Origin: Cellulomonas sp. ES6 | Lineage (GTDB): Bacteria > Actinomycetota > Actinomycetes > Actinomycetales > Cellulomonadaceae | Length of the DNA stretch: 64,000 nucleotides | Direction of reading: 5' to 3' | NCBI RefSeq assembly: GCF_030053835.1 | Contig: NZ_CP125655.1 | Coordinates: forward strand, 4,030,001-4,094,000 | Shown here: positions 8,818 to 17,702 of the stretch, piece by piece | How positions within the stretch are numbered: the stretch's first letter is position 1 | How the letters are laid out: every line of letters begins with the position of its first letter | Position numbers and translations under genes: made by a program | Notes under the pieces: generated by a model | Seen by the model: only the letters and a program-made list of their open reading frames with translations | What the model was told of the DNA's origin: nothing | Databases searched by the model: none

Positions 8818-9046
8818 CGCCATCGGGGAGGTCGCGTGTCACCGGCGACCGGGGGACGTGCGAGGACCGGCTACGACGGGCGGCGGCTGTCCCCCCGGAC
8901 GGGGCCCGCGGCCGGACGGCGGCGTTCGCCCGTGGCGGACGCGGGGCGTGGGAGGCGTGCGCGGGAAGCAAGCGCCGCCGCACGCTGTTGACGTGCACGG
9001 AGGGCTGTCGACCCCGACGCCCGGCAGACGTCATCCAGGAGGACCC

Positions 9047-9982
9047 ATGCTGGACCCGAGCGAGATCTACGCCGTCGACCCGGCGGTCGCCGCCGAGGTC
9101 GAGGCGCGGAGCGCCGGCGGCAGCGGGCCGGTGCTCGTGCACGCCGTCCGCGGCTTCGTCGACGCCGGCGGCGCCGGCCGGCTGGCCGCGGAGCACCTCA
9201 CCGAGCAGCTCCCCACGGAGCGGCTGGTCACGTTCGACGTCGACCAGCTGCTCGACTACCGCTCCCGGCGCCCGACCGTGACGTTCGAGGGCGACCACTG
9301 GGGCGAGTACGACGAGCCGGAGCTCGCGGTCGACCTGGTGCGCGACAGCGGCGGCGTGCCGTTCCTGCTGCTGCACGGCGTCGAGCCGGACGTGCAGTGG
9401 GAGCGCTACGTGGCCGCCGTGCGGCAGATCGTCGAGCGCTTCGACGTGCCCCTGACCGTCGGCCTGCACGGCATCCCGATGGGCATCCCGCACACCCGGC
9501 CGATGTCGGTCACCGCGCACGCGAACCGCCCCGAGCTCGTCGCGGGCCACCCGTCGTGGTTCGGCACGGTCCAGGTGCCCGCCGACGCGAGCTCCCTGCT
9601 GGAGATCCGGCTGGGGCAGAGCGGGCACGACGCCATGGGCTTCGCGGTCCACGTGCCGCACTACCTCGCGCAGTCGCCGTACCCGCAGGCGTCGATCACG
9701 GCGCTCGAGCACGTGCAGCGCGCGGCCGGGCTGGAGATCGACCTCGGCGCCCTGGTCGAGTCGGCCGAGGAGACGCGGCTCGAGGTCGAGCGCCAGGTGG
9801 CCGAGTCCGAGGAGGTCGCGGCGGTCGTCCACGCGCTCGAGCAGCAGTACGACGCGTTCACGCGGAACATCGGCCGACCGAGCCTGCTGGCCGAGAGCGC
9901 CGAGCTCCCCACCGCCGACGAGCTCGGCGAGGAGTTCGAGCGGTTCCTCGCGGAGCAGCGCGGGGACGGCACCGGCCTGTAG
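9047..9982 (+). CDS. PAC2 family protein (proteasome assembly chaperone-like)
   Basis: A 311-residue protein of the PAC2/DUF75 family, found across actinobacteria and related in fold to proteasome assembly chaperones. Its bacterial function is not established. Family features include the N-terminal segment AVRGFVDAGGAGRLAAEHL, the central VGLHGIPMGIPHTRP and GFAVHVPHYLAQSPYP. The C-terminal part (about residues 225-311) is predicted helical and acidic. The ATG at 9047 follows a strong AGGAGG at 9037-9042. It stands alone between helD and an MFS gene, and actinobacterial proteasome genes are not seen nearby. Confidence 0.85.
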   Translation: MLDPSEIYAVDPAVAAEVEARSAGGSGPVLVHAVRGFVDAGGAGRLAAEHLTEQLPTERLVTFDVDQLLDYRSRRPTVTFEGDHWGEYDEPELAVDLVRDSGGVPFLLLHGVEPDVQWERYVAAVRQIVERFDVPLTVGLHGIPMGIPHTRPMSVTAHANRPELVAGHPSWFGTVQVPADASSLLEIRLGQSGHDAMGFAVHVPHYLAQSPYPQASITALEHVQRAAGLEIDLGALVESAEETRLEVERQVAESEEVAAVVHALEQQYDAFTRNIGRPSLLAESAELPTADELGEEFERFLAEQRGDGTGL

Positions 9983-10038
9983 GCGCCCGGCGCGCGCCCG
10001 TCCGGGACGGGCCCCGCAGCACGGCAGAATGGTCCGAC

Positions 10039-11331
10039 GTGACCTCCGACCGCCGCGCCCTCGTCGTCTGGGGCGTGGCGGTCGCCGCGTACGTGGTCGC
10101 GGTGATGAACCGGTCGTCGTTCGGTGTCGCGACGATCGAGGTCACCGAGCTGTACGGCGTGTCGTCCGCGCTGCTCGCGACGATGGCCGTCGCACAGCTG
10201 GTGGTCTACGCGCTGCTCCAGGTGCCCGTGGGCGTGCTGCTCGACCGCTACGGGCCGCGTGTGCTGGTCGCGACCGGCGCCGGCGTCATGGCGCTCGGGC
10301 AGGCGGTGCTCGCGCTCGCCCCGTCGGCGGGCCTGGTGCTGGCCGGCCGCGTGCTCGTCGGCGCGGGGGACGCGCTGACCTTCGTCTCGGTCGTGCGCCT
10401 GGTCCCCGCGTGGTTCGCCGTGCACCGGGTCCCCCTGATGACGCAGCTCACGGGCAGCCTGGGCCAGGTCGGGCAGGTGCTGTCCGCGGTCCCGCTCGTG
10501 GCGCTGCTGCACGCGCAGGGGTGGCGGACGACGTTCCTGTCGGTCGCCGCGGTGGGTGTCGTCGCCTGCGTGGCGGTGCTGGCCGTCGTGCGCGACGCCC
10601 CCGCGCCGGCGGCGGAGCCCGCGGGCCGCGGCGGGCGGCGCGTCGGCCTGCTGAAGCGCCGGCGTGCGGCACGGACGAGGCCGCTCCGGCAGCCGGGCGC
10701 CCTGCGGGCGGTGCTGCGCGACCCGGGTGCCCGGCTGGCGTTCTGGATGCACTTCTCCGGGCAGTTCAGCAACCACGTCGTCGTGCTGCTGTGGGGCTAC
10801 GCCTTCTTCGTGGAGGGCCAGGGCAGGACGCCGGGGGAGGCGAGCGCCCTGCTCACCGTCAACGTGGTCGCCGCGGTCGTCGCGGGGCCGCTCGTGGGGC
10901 TGCTGGTCGGTCGGCACCCCCGCGCCCGCACCCCGCTGGCGGTCGGCACCCTCGTCGCGGTCGGCGTGGCGTGGCTGGCGGTGGCGGTGCCGTCCCGCCC
11001 CGTCCCGCTGGGCGTGCTCGTCGTGTTCGTGGTGGTGGTCGCGGTCGGCGGCCCGACGTCGCTCGTGGCGTTCGACGTCGCCCGGTCCTGCACGCCGCCC
11101 GCGCGCCTCGGCACGGCCACCGGCTTCGTCAACACCGGGGGCTTCGTCGGCGCGCTGGCGACCATGCTGGTGGTCGGCGTGGTGCTCGACCGCGTCGGCG
11201 GCGAGGTGCGGGACCTCGAGGCGTTCCGCGCGGCGTTCGCGTGGGTCGCGCTGCCGTGGGCCGTGGGGATGCTGGGCATGCTGCTGGGCCGCGGCCCGGC
11301 CCGTCGCGCGCACCCCGGCCTGGCGGTCTAG
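10039..11331 (+). CDS. MFS transporter
   Basis: A 430-residue integral membrane protein with about 12 hydrophobic segments in two sets of six, split by a basic loop near residues 195-225 (RRVGLLKRRRAARTR). The N-terminal part has MNRSSFGVA in helix 1, and GVLLDRYGPRVL is the typical loop 2-3 motif. Major facilitator proteins move small solutes by proton or substrate exchange; the substrate here cannot be inferred. The GTG at 10039 lies 8 bases after CAGAAT, which suggests a leaderless transcript. The very long upstream frame opening is a shadow of the PAC2 gene. Confidence 0.85.
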   Translation: MTSDRRALVVWGVAVAAYVVAVMNRSSFGVATIEVTELYGVSSALLATMAVAQLVVYALLQVPVGVLLDRYGPRVLVATGAGVMALGQAVLALAPSAGLVLAGRVLVGAGDALTFVSVVRLVPAWFAVHRVPLMTQLTGSLGQVGQVLSAVPLVALLHAQGWRTTFLSVAAVGVVACVAVLAVVRDAPAPAAEPAGRGGRRVGLLKRRRAARTRPLRQPGALRAVLRDPGARLAFWMHFSGQFSNHVVVLLWGYAFFVEGQGRTPGEASALLTVNVVAAVVAGPLVGLLVGRHPRARTPLAVGTLVAVGVAWLAVAVPSRPVPLGVLVVFVVVVAVGGPTSLVAFDVARSCTPPARLGTATGFVNTGGFVGALATMLVVGVVLDRVGGEVRDLEAFRAAFAWVALPWAVGMLGMLLGRGPARRAHPGLAV

Positions 11332-11648
11332 CGGGGTCCGTCCCGGACGCCGACCACCCGGTCGGTGTGAGCATCTCGTGATCGGACCGTGACCGGATCG
11401 TTGTCGAGGAGGGGCCTCGGGCCGGGGAAGAACCATGGCGCGGCGCTGACCTGCGTGAGAGGATCGGCGTGTTGCAGTGACGTACTGACGCTTGACCGGC
11501 GCCGCCGGGAGGACCCCCCGGGGTCGCCCGCACGGCACCTTCCAGCCATCCGGCTGGTCCACCCGGTGCAGGACGCGGGATAGGCATTGCGGCACGGCGC
11601 GGGGCACGAGGTCCCGCACCGTCACCGGATGGACAGAAGGACAAGAAC
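11332..11648 (+). other. Intergenic region / long 5' leader of cspA
   Basis: This 317-base stretch holds no credible gene. It contains a weak 6-bp hairpin just after the MFS gene (11350-11365) and then GC-rich sequence up to the cold-shock gene. Cold-shock genes often have long folded leaders, so part of it is probably the cspA 5' UTR. I could not place a convincing promoter. Confidence 0.4.
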
Positions 11649-11852
11649 ATGGCACAGGGTGCTGTCAAGTGGTTCAACGCTGAGAAGGGCTACGGCTTCA
11701 TCGCCCAGGACGGCGGCGGCGCCGACGTCTTCGTCCACTACTCGGCCATCGACTCCCAGGGCTACCGGAGCCTCGACGAGGGTCAGCGCGTGGAGTTCGA
11801 GATCACGCAGGGCCCGAAGGGCCCGCAGGCGGAGAAGGTCCGCCCGCTCTGA
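11649..11852 (+). CDS. cspA: Cold-shock protein
   Basis: A 67-residue single-domain cold-shock protein that binds single-stranded RNA and DNA and melts RNA structure. RNP-1 (KGYGFIAQ) and RNP-2 (VFVHYSAI) are both present, and [11 protein letters not shown] begins the domain. Length is normal. GGACAAGAAC before the ATG is a modest RBS. Codon choice is strongly optimised, which fits high expression. The strong terminator at 11904-11944 closes the gene. Confidence 0.96.
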   Translation: MAQGAVKWFNAEKGYGFIAQDGGGADVFVHYSAIDSQGYRSLDEGQRVEFEITQGPKGPQAEKVRPL

Positions 11853-11903
11853 CCCACGAGGTCCGGTCCGGCCGGGCGGGCTGACGCCCGCACGGACGAC
11901 CTG

Positions 11904-11944
11904 ACGACGAGGCCGCACCCCCGAGCGGGGTGCGGCCTCGTCGT
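11904..11944. terminator. Two-way terminator between cspA and the methyltransferase gene
   Basis: A perfect 18-bp GC-rich stem (11904-11921 with 11927-11944) encloses a 5-base loop, CGAGC. It lies between convergent genes. There is no T run, as is usual for actinobacterial terminators. Confidence 0.8.
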
Positions 11945-11958
11945 GCGTGGGGGACCGG

Positions 11959-12903
11959 CTACAGGTCCACGCCCGGCTCCGGCTCGACCTCCGGGGCCGC
12001 GTCCCGCAGCGGGGCCGCCCGCCCGGTGAACGCCAGGAGCTCGTCGCCGTGCAGGAGGCGCGCGGGCACCGGGAGCGACCGCAGCTCCCGCGCGAGGCCG
12101 GGGTCGGCGAGCAGCTCCGGGTCGTCGGTCGCGGCGAGCACGACGTTCCCGTACCGACGGCCCCGCAGGACCGCCGGCTCGGCGACCGCCGCGACGTGGC
12201 GGAACCCGGTCGCGAGGGTCGCGGCCTCCGCGCGGGCGAGCGTGAGCGGGGGGCGGTCGGCGCAGTTCACCAGGTACAGGCCGCCCGGCCGCAGCACCCG
12301 CACCACCTCCTGCACCACCTCCTGCGTGGTCAGGTGCGCCGGGGTCCGGTCGCCGGCGAACACGTCGCGCACGACCACGTCCGCACCGGCCGCGGGCAGG
12401 GTGGCCAGCTCGGCCCGGGCGTCGCCCGCCCGGAGGCGCAGCGCGGGGGAGCGCGGCAGGTCGAACCAGTCGCGCACGAGGGCGACGAGCACCGGGTCGA
12501 GGTCGACGGCGACCTGCCGGGCGCCCGGGAAGCGGGCGTCCACCCACCGCGCCAGCGCGCAGCCCGCGGCGCCGAGGTGCACGGCCCGCACCGGCCCGGT
12601 GCCCGCCGGGAGGCGGTCCAGCACCGCCGCCATCTGCTGCATGTACTCGAACTCGAGGCGGGACGGGTCGGCCAGGTCCAGGTGCGAGCTCGGCACGCCG
12701 TTGACGAGCAGCGTGACCGCGTCGGGGTCGTCGGGCGAGCGCACGAGCTCGGCGGTGCCGGTCGCGATCGGCACCGGCCCGACCGGCCAGGCGTCCGCGC
12801 CACCCCGGCGCGCGGACCGTGTCGGTGGTCGGTGCGAGGCTGAGGTCGTCCGGGCGGGTCGTCCGGGGCCGCCGGACCTGCCGGAGCGGTCGCGGGAGGC
12901 CAT
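11959..12903 (-). CDS. Spermidine-synthase-like methyltransferase-fold protein
   Basis: A 314-residue protein with a Rossmann methyltransferase fold. A variable Arg/Ser-rich N-terminus (about 45 residues) precedes the core. Core segments are NGVPSSHLDL, VRAVHLGAAGCALARWV (cofactor-binding Gly-rich turn), QVAVDLDPVLVAL (acidic end of strand 2) and GADVVVRDVFAG. These match the actinobacterial 'spermidine synthase-like / fused MFS' family. The family name comes from fold only; polyamine synthesis is not shown. ATG 12903 lies opposite the SOS-type promoter of the HEPN gene, so the two starts are divergent with about 70 bases between them. Confidence 0.8.
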   Translation of the reverse strand: MASRDRSGRSGGPGRPARTTSASHRPPTRSARRGGADAWPVGPVPIATGTAELVRSPDDPDAVTLLVNGVPSSHLDLADPSRLEFEYMQQMAAVLDRLPAGTGPVRAVHLGAAGCALARWVDARFPGARQVAVDLDPVLVALVRDWFDLPRSPALRLRAGDARAELATLPAAGADVVVRDVFAGDRTPAHLTTQEVVQEVVRVLRPGGLYLVNCADRPPLTLARAEAATLATGFRHVAAVAEPAVLRGRRYGNVVLAATDDPELLADPGLARELRSLPVPARLLHGDELLAFTGRAAPLRDAAPEVEPEPGVDL

Positions 12904-12919
12904 CCGGACACGGTACGGG

Positions 12920-12948
12920 TTGACGCGTTCGAACAGGTGTTCGATACT
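12920..12948 (+). promoter_or_regulatory. Promoter of the HEPN-dinB operon
   Basis: The -35 box is TTGACG (12920-12925) and the -10 box is GATACT (12943-12948), separated by exactly 17 bases. The spacer is occupied almost wholly by the LexA box, so LexA should shut the promoter until DNA damage. Confidence 0.75.
12929..12944. promoter_or_regulatory. LexA (SOS) box
   Basis: The 16-base TCGAACAGGTGTTCGA contains CGAAC-AGGT-GTTCG, a perfect match to the Gram-positive/actinobacterial LexA consensus CGAACRNRYGTTCG. It sits inside the promoter spacer of the gene at 12976. Confidence 0.88.
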
Positions 12949-12975
12949 GGGTGGGTCGAGAGAAGGAGGTGCGCG

Positions 12976-13413
12976 ATGCCGGTCAGGACCCTTCGTGCCC
13001 CGCGGGGTGCGGCGCCGGGGCTCTCGGGCCGCACGGCCGAGCTCCTCCAGCGCGCGGACGCCGAGCTCGTGGCCGCGCAGTTCTCGACCGAGCCGTGGGA
13101 GCAGTTCACGCACGCGCACCTCGCCGCCCTCCGTGCCGGCGCCGCCGTGCTGGCCGAGCGCCAGCCGCTGTCGGGTCGCCGCGCACCGCGCACGGTGTGG
13201 GAGCTGCTCGACGGCGTCGCTCCGGAGCTCGGCCGCTGGACGGGCTACTTCGCGGCCGGCGCCGGCCTGCGCGCCGCGGTGGACGCCGGCCGGTTCGACG
13301 CGGTGAGCGCCGAGCGCGCGGAGCAGGTGCTGTGCCACGCGGAGGACTTCCTCGACATCGTGCGCGCCCAGCTCGAGGACGCCGCTGCCGTCGGTGAGGC
13401 GCGCGCCGGATGA
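12976..13413 (+). CDS. SAV_6107-family HEPN domain protein
   Basis: A 145-residue mostly helical protein that resembles the SAV_6107 HEPN family of actinobacteria, whose genes often sit next to DNA polymerase IV. Recognisable parts are LLQRADAELVAAQF, HLAALRAGAAVLAE and RTVWELLDGVAPEL. HEPN proteins are often RNases, but the usual RxxxxH motif is not clear here, so activity is uncertain. AAGGAGG at 12963-12969 precedes the ATG. The stop overlaps the dinB start by 4 bases (ATGA), so the two are translated together under the LexA box. Confidence 0.82.
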   Translation: MPVRTLRAPRGAAPGLSGRTAELLQRADAELVAAQFSTEPWEQFTHAHLAALRAGAAVLAERQPLSGRRAPRTVWELLDGVAPELGRWTGYFAAGAGLRAAVDAGRFDAVSAERAEQVLCHAEDFLDIVRAQLEDAAAVGEARAG

Positions 13414-14759
13414 GCCGGGGCCCGCGGTCCCAGGACGCGCGGCGGGACTGGGGCACCGAGGAGGACGGCTGCTCGATCCTGCATGTCGACATGGACGCGT
13501 TCTTCGCGTCGGTGGAGCTCGCCCGGCGTCCGCACCTCCGTGGCCGTCCGGTGGTGGTCGGGGGCTCCGAGCGGTCGGTGGTGCTGGCCGCCACGTACGA
13601 GGCGCGCGCGTTCGGGGTCCACTCCGCCATGCCCATGTCGGCCGCCCTGCGGCTGTGCCCGCAGGCGGTCGTCGTCCCGCCGGACCACCAGGCGTACCGG
13701 GCGGTCTCCGAGGGTGTCATGGCGATCCTGCGGGACGTCACCTCGCTCGTCGAGCAGGTGAGCGTGGACGAGGCGTTCCTCGACGTCGGCGGCGCCCGGC
13801 GGCGGCTCGGCAACCCCACCCGCATCGCGGCGCTCATCCGGGAGCGCGTCCGCGCCGAGTACGGCATCACCTGCTCGGTCGGGGTCGCCGCCACCAAGTT
13901 CGTGGCGAAGCTGGCGTCCGGTCACGCCAAGCCCGACGGCGTGCTCCTCGTGCCGAAGGCGGCGACCGTGGCGTTCCTGCGGGTGCTGCCCGTCGGTGCG
14001 CTGTGGGGGGTCGGTGACCGGACGGCCGCGTCGCTGGAGCGCTGGGGGATCCGCACCGTCGCCGAGCTCGCGGACAGCGACGTCGCGACGGTGCAGCGCG
14101 CCGTCGGGCGGGTGGCCGGCGCGCACCTGCACGACCTCGCGTGGGGGCGGGACCCCCGCCCGGTCCGCCCGGGCCGGGAGGAGAAGAGCGTCGGGGCGGA
14201 GGAGACGTTCGCCGCCGACGTCGCGGACGTGCGGGTGGTCGAGAGCAAGGCGCTGGAGCTCGCCGACCGGTGCGCGGGCCGGCTCCGGGCGCAGCACCTC
14301 GCGGCGCGGACCGTCGCGATCAAGGTGCGCACCGCCGACTTCCGGACGCTGACGCGCTCGCGCACGCTGCCCCAGCCGACCGACGTCGGGCGGGAGATCT
14401 ACCTGGCGGCGCGGGACCTGCTCGCGGGGGTCGACCTGGGCGGTCTCCCCGTGCGGCTGATCGGCGTGCGGGCGGAGGGGCTGGTCCCGGCCGAGGACGT
14501 CGTGCGGCAGCCGACGCTCGAGGAGGCGGTGGCGGAGAACTCCGACGCCCGGCGCGAGGCGGAGCGCGCGATGGACCTCGTCCGGGAGCGCTTCGGACGG
14601 TCGGCGATCGGCGCGGGCACGCCGGCGGTCGGGCGTTCGGCGCGCACCGAGAAGGCCGCGGACGTGACGCCGGACGGGCTCGCCCCCGAGATGTCGTCCG
14701 CGTCACGGGTGAGGCGGGCCTCTCCGACTACCGACTTCCGCGAACGGCATCTATCCTGA
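13410..14759 (+). CDS. dinB: DNA polymerase IV (translesion, Y family)
   Basis: A 449-residue error-prone polymerase that bypasses damaged bases. The catalytic acidic residues are in ILHVDMDAFFASVE and in VSVDEAFLDV. The steric-gate Tyr/Phe pair follows DMDAFF, and helix-hairpin-helix signals (GVGDRTAASLERWGI) are present near residue 195. The little-finger domain covers about residues 260-380. The C-terminal 70 residues are variable. The start overlaps the HEPN gene stop (ATGA). Together with the LexA box this indicates DNA-damage induction. Confidence 0.95.
   Translation: MSRGPRSQDARRDWGTEEDGCSILHVDMDAFFASVELARRPHLRGRPVVVGGSERSVVLAATYEARAFGVHSAMPMSAALRLCPQAVVVPPDHQAYRAVSEGVMAILRDVTSLVEQVSVDEAFLDVGGARRRLGNPTRIAALIRERVRAEYGITCSVGVAATKFVAKLASGHAKPDGVLLVPKAATVAFLRVLPVGALWGVGDRTAASLERWGIRTVAELADSDVATVQRAVGRVAGAHLHDLAWGRDPRPVRPGREEKSVGAEETFAADVADVRVVESKALELADRCAGRLRAQHLAARTVAIKVRTADFRTLTRSRTLPQPTDVGREIYLAARDLLAGVDLGGLPVRLIGVRAEGLVPAEDVVRQPTLEEAVAENSDARREAERAMDLVRERFGRSAIGAGTPAVGRSARTEKAADVTPDGLAPEMSSASRVRRASPTTDFRERHLS
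14752..14757 (+). promoter_or_regulatory. -10 box of the DUF3040 gene
   Basis: TATCCT lies at the very end of dinB, about 40 bases before the ATG at 14798. No good -35 box is seen. Confidence 0.35.
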
Positions 14760-14797
14760 CGTGAAGAAGTCCCGACGGCGGAGCACGGGGGGTTGGA

Positions 14798-15187
14798 ATG
14801 CCTCTCTCCGAGTACGAGCAACGTGTACTGGAGCAGATGGAGCGTCAGCTCACGTCTGACGATCCCCGGCTCGCGAACACGCTCACCTCGCGTGGGCGGA
14901 AGCCGGTCCTGCGGTACGTCCTGGGCGGCATCGGTGCCGTCGCCGGGCTGCTGCTGCTGGTGGGTGGTGCCGCCGCGTCCGAGGTCTGGCTCGGGGTGCT
15001 CGGCTTCGTCGTGATGTTCGCGTCCGTGGCGATCGCGTTCACCCGACCGCGCCGCAGCAGCGCCGCCGGCCCGACCGGCGTCGTCCGGCCCGACGGCAGC
15101 ACGGCGCCGCGGCCCGCGCCGCGCAAGAAGGGCTTCATGAACCGCATGGAGGACCGCTGGGACCGTCGGCGGGACCAGGGCCGCTGA
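14798..15187 (+). CDS. DUF3040 membrane protein
   Basis: A 129-residue protein of the actinobacteria-specific DUF3040 family, of unknown function. It begins with the family hallmark MPLSEYEQRVLEQMERQL. Two hydrophobic segments follow (about residues 42-62 and 66-85). The C-terminus is basic with Arg/Lys clusters (KKGFMNRMEDRWDRR). In many actinobacteria the gene lies near dinB and the division cluster, as here. Its own promoter may overlap the dinB stop. Confidence 0.88.
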   Translation: MPLSEYEQRVLEQMERQLTSDDPRLANTLTSRGRKPVLRYVLGGIGAVAGLLLLVGGAAASEVWLGVLGFVVMFASVAIAFTRPRRSSAAGPTGVVRPDGSTAPRPAPRKKGFMNRMEDRWDRRRDQGR

Positions 15188-15421
15188 CGCCCTCGCACCC
15201 GTCGCTGCGACGTGGTGCGGCCCGACGGTGCTGTCGCACACGCATGATCAGCGGTCGCGTCGGCCGCTGACGTCGGTGTCTGCTGACGTCGCCTCCTTCC
15301 TGACGTCGACGTGAGCAGACCGCGACATGTGCTCTTGTCGCCTCCTGCTCACGTCGCGGGCTGCCCCGTCGCCGGCTGCTGACGTCGCTGCCTGCCGCCG
15401 TCGCCGTCGCCGGCCGGCCGC
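15188..15421. repeat. Convergent gap with CTGACGTCG word repeats
   Basis: This 234-base gap has no gene. GCTGACGTCG occurs at 15266-15275, 15282-15291 and 15378-15387. Near copies are CCTGACGTCG at 15299-15308, GCTCACGTCG at 15347-15356 and an inverted near copy CGACGTGAGC at 15307-15316. The first three are spaced 16-17 bases apart. The pattern recalls the decamer cassettes at 2221 and 45760 but is less regular. Confidence 0.65.
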
Positions 15422-17665
15422 TCAGCCCCGCGCCGGCAGCGGGTCGCCCGGCGCCTCCGGCCGGCTCCCCGTGCTGACGTCCGTCAGCACCTCCGCGAGC
15501 CACGCCTGCAGCTCGGCGGGCGCCGGCAGGCCGGGCTCCGGGGCGTAGCGCTCCCGCTCGACCGCGGTGGCGAGCGCGGCGAGCGCCTGCTCCGCCTCGG
15601 GGGACAGCGGGCGACCGCGGCGCTCCACCACCTGGTCGCGGACCGCCGCGGCGGCCTGCCGGGGCGTGTGCGCGTCGGACCACCCGACGCCCGCGCGCCG
15701 CAGGCGGTCCCGCAGCCGTCGCCACGCCGCCTCGGGGGTGAGGCGGGAGCCCTGCTGCTGCCGCCGGCGCAGCGCGATGCCGCCCAGCACACCGGCGGCG
15801 ACGAGCACGAGCACACCGAGCGTGATGAGCGGGGCGGGGGTGCCGTCGGCGGTCGTCACCCCCGGGAGGCCGCCGCCGCTGCTCGACGCGGTGGACGTCG
15901 TGGTCGGGGTCGGGGCGGCGCTCGGTCGCGCCGTGCCGGTGGTCGGGGCGGTGTCCGGTGTGGTGGCGTTGAAGGGGTTGCTCCACGCGGGGGGAGGGCC
16001 GGTCTGGACGGCGGGGGTGGGCTCGAACCGCACCCAGCCGGTTCCGGGGAAGTACAGCTCCGGCCACGCGTGGGCGTCGGCGCCCGTGACCCGGTACGAG
16101 CGGTCCGACCCGAGGTCGCCCGGCAGGAACCCGACGCCGAGGCGGGCCGGGATGTCGAGCGTGCGGGCGAGCACGGTCATCGCGGTGGCGAACTGGACGC
16201 AGTACCCCCGCCGGCTCTGCAGGAAGTCCCACACGGCGTCGTCGCTGGTGCCGGCCTCGACGGACGTGTCGTACCGGAACTGCGTGCCGTCGCGGAAGTA
16301 CGACTGCAGCGCGAGGGCCCGGTCGTAGGCGGTTCCCGCGCCGGCGGTGATCTCCGCGGCGAGGTCCCGCAGGTCCTGCTCGTGCTCCGTGCCGGGGACG
16401 GCGAGGTAGGCGTCGGCGCCGTCCGGGAGGTCGCCCGTGGCGGCCCGCAGCAGGTCCGCGTCGAGCGCCGGCACCTCGACGACCATGTCGTACCGGGTGC
16501 CCGCCTGCGTCCGGTCCTGGCCGACGACCTCGTCCCGCGCGGCGTCGTAGGACCAGCGGCCGTCGATCGCGACGGTGCGGGGGAACGTGCTCACCGGCAG
16601 GCGCTGCTCCCGCAGAGCCCCCACCTGGACGTCGACGGAGACCAGGGTGCCGCGCGCCGGGTCGGGCGCGGCGCCCACGAGGCCCGGCGTGGAGGACAGC
16701 AGCCCCGCCCGGTCCCAGTCCGTGAGCTCCGCGCCGGGGTCACGCTGCCAGGACCGGCCGTCGAAGTCGCGCAGGGTGAACGAGCGCAGCGGTCCGACGA
16801 GCCCGGCGGTGGCGGCGGGGCGGCCGTCGGCCTCGGGGTCGACCGCCTCGACGGTGTAGCGCAGCACCACCTGCGAGGACTGCTCGCGCAGGCTGTCGCG
16901 CAGGTCCAGGTCGTCGGCGAGACGCACCGGCCCGACCGCGCCGGTGCCCACGTCGGGCAGGTCGAGCCACGACCAGGCGGGCACGGCCGCCACGACGGGT
17001 CCGGCCGCGAGCGTGACGACGACCAGGCCCGCGGCGCCGGCGAGGACCGTGGCGGCGCGCCGTCCTCCGCGGTCGCGGCTGACCGGTGGCTGTGCGAGCG
17101 CGAGCAGGACCAGGTAGAGGAACCCGGTCGCGGCGAGCGCCGCGGTGCTGCCGGGGAAGCCCAGGACGACGGCGGGCGTCCACACCGCGACGAGGGCCAG
17201 CCCGGTGAGCGCGGGCATGCCGCACCCGACGGCGAGCAGGTCCGCGGCGAGGAACACCAGGACGGCGGCGCCGACGATGAGCAGCTCGACGGGTGGGGGC
17301 ACCGGCATCGGCACCACGGACACCTCGATGAGCTGGGCGGCCTGCGTGCCGAGCTGCCCCGCCCGTTCGAGGGTGCCGGGCCCGACGAGCAGGGCGTTGC
17401 CACCGGGCGGCGTCGCGTACCAGGCGAGCAGCGCGTACGCCGAGACGATCAGCGCGACCGTGGACGGCAGCCACGACGACCGGCTGACCGTGCGCACGCC
17501 GAGCACCACGAGCGCGGCGCCGGCGACGGCGAGCACGGCGTGCAGCGCCCAGGTGCTCCCGGCGAGCAGGCCCGACAGCGCGCCGAGCGCGGTGCCCGTC
17601 GCCGCCGCCACCACGGCCGTCGCGACGGGTGAGCGCCAGCCCCGCCGGAGCGCGCTGCCGCTCAC
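15422..17665 (-). CDS. Transglutaminase-like membrane protein (DUF3488/TgpA type)
   Basis: A 747-residue protein. About six to seven hydrophobic helices fill residues 15-230, followed by an external region with a transglutaminase-like cysteine protease core. The catalytic Cys is in RGYCVQFATAM and the His in DAHAWPELYF, with a nearby FEPTP. One more membrane helix lies near residue 620, and a cytoplasmic DUF4129-like tail follows. It is the third gene of a moxR-DUF58-tgpA operon. Such operons are widespread, and their AAA ATPase is thought to act as a chaperone for the other products. The substrate is unknown. Confidence 0.88.
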   Translation of the reverse strand: MSGSALRRGWRSPVATAVVAAATGTALGALSGLLAGSTWALHAVLAVAGAALVVLGVRTVSRSSWLPSTVALIVSAYALLAWYATPPGGNALLVGPGTLERAGQLGTQAAQLIEVSVVPMPVPPPVELLIVGAAVLVFLAADLLAVGCGMPALTGLALVAVWTPAVVLGFPGSTAALAATGFLYLVLLALAQPPVSRDRGGRRAATVLAGAAGLVVVTLAAGPVVAAVPAWSWLDLPDVGTGAVGPVRLADDLDLRDSLREQSSQVVLRYTVEAVDPEADGRPAATAGLVGPLRSFTLRDFDGRSWQRDPGAELTDWDRAGLLSSTPGLVGAAPDPARGTLVSVDVQVGALREQRLPVSTFPRTVAIDGRWSYDAARDEVVGQDRTQAGTRYDMVVEVPALDADLLRAATGDLPDGADAYLAVPGTEHEQDLRDLAAEITAGAGTAYDRALALQSYFRDGTQFRYDTSVEAGTSDDAVWDFLQSRRGYCVQFATAMTVLARTLDIPARLGVGFLPGDLGSDRSYRVTGADAHAWPELYFPGTGWVRFEPTPAVQTGPPPAWSNPFNATTPDTAPTTGTARPSAAPTPTTTSTASSSGGGLPGVTTADGTPAPLITLGVLVLVAAGVLGGIALRRRQQQGSRLTPEAAWRRLRDRLRRAGVGWSDAHTPRQAAAAVRDQVVERRGRPLSPEAEQALAALATAVERERYAPEPGLPAPAELQAWLAEVLTDVSTGSRPEAPGDPLPARG

Positions 17666-17702
17666 GGCCGCCTCCGGGGGTGCCCGGACCGCGGTGCGGC
17701 CC

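Noticed and set aside
8701..8823. ATG 8823 as the helD start
   Set aside because: The predicted -10 box (8812-8817) lies downstream of it, so it would not be transcribed; GTG 8700 has an RBS.
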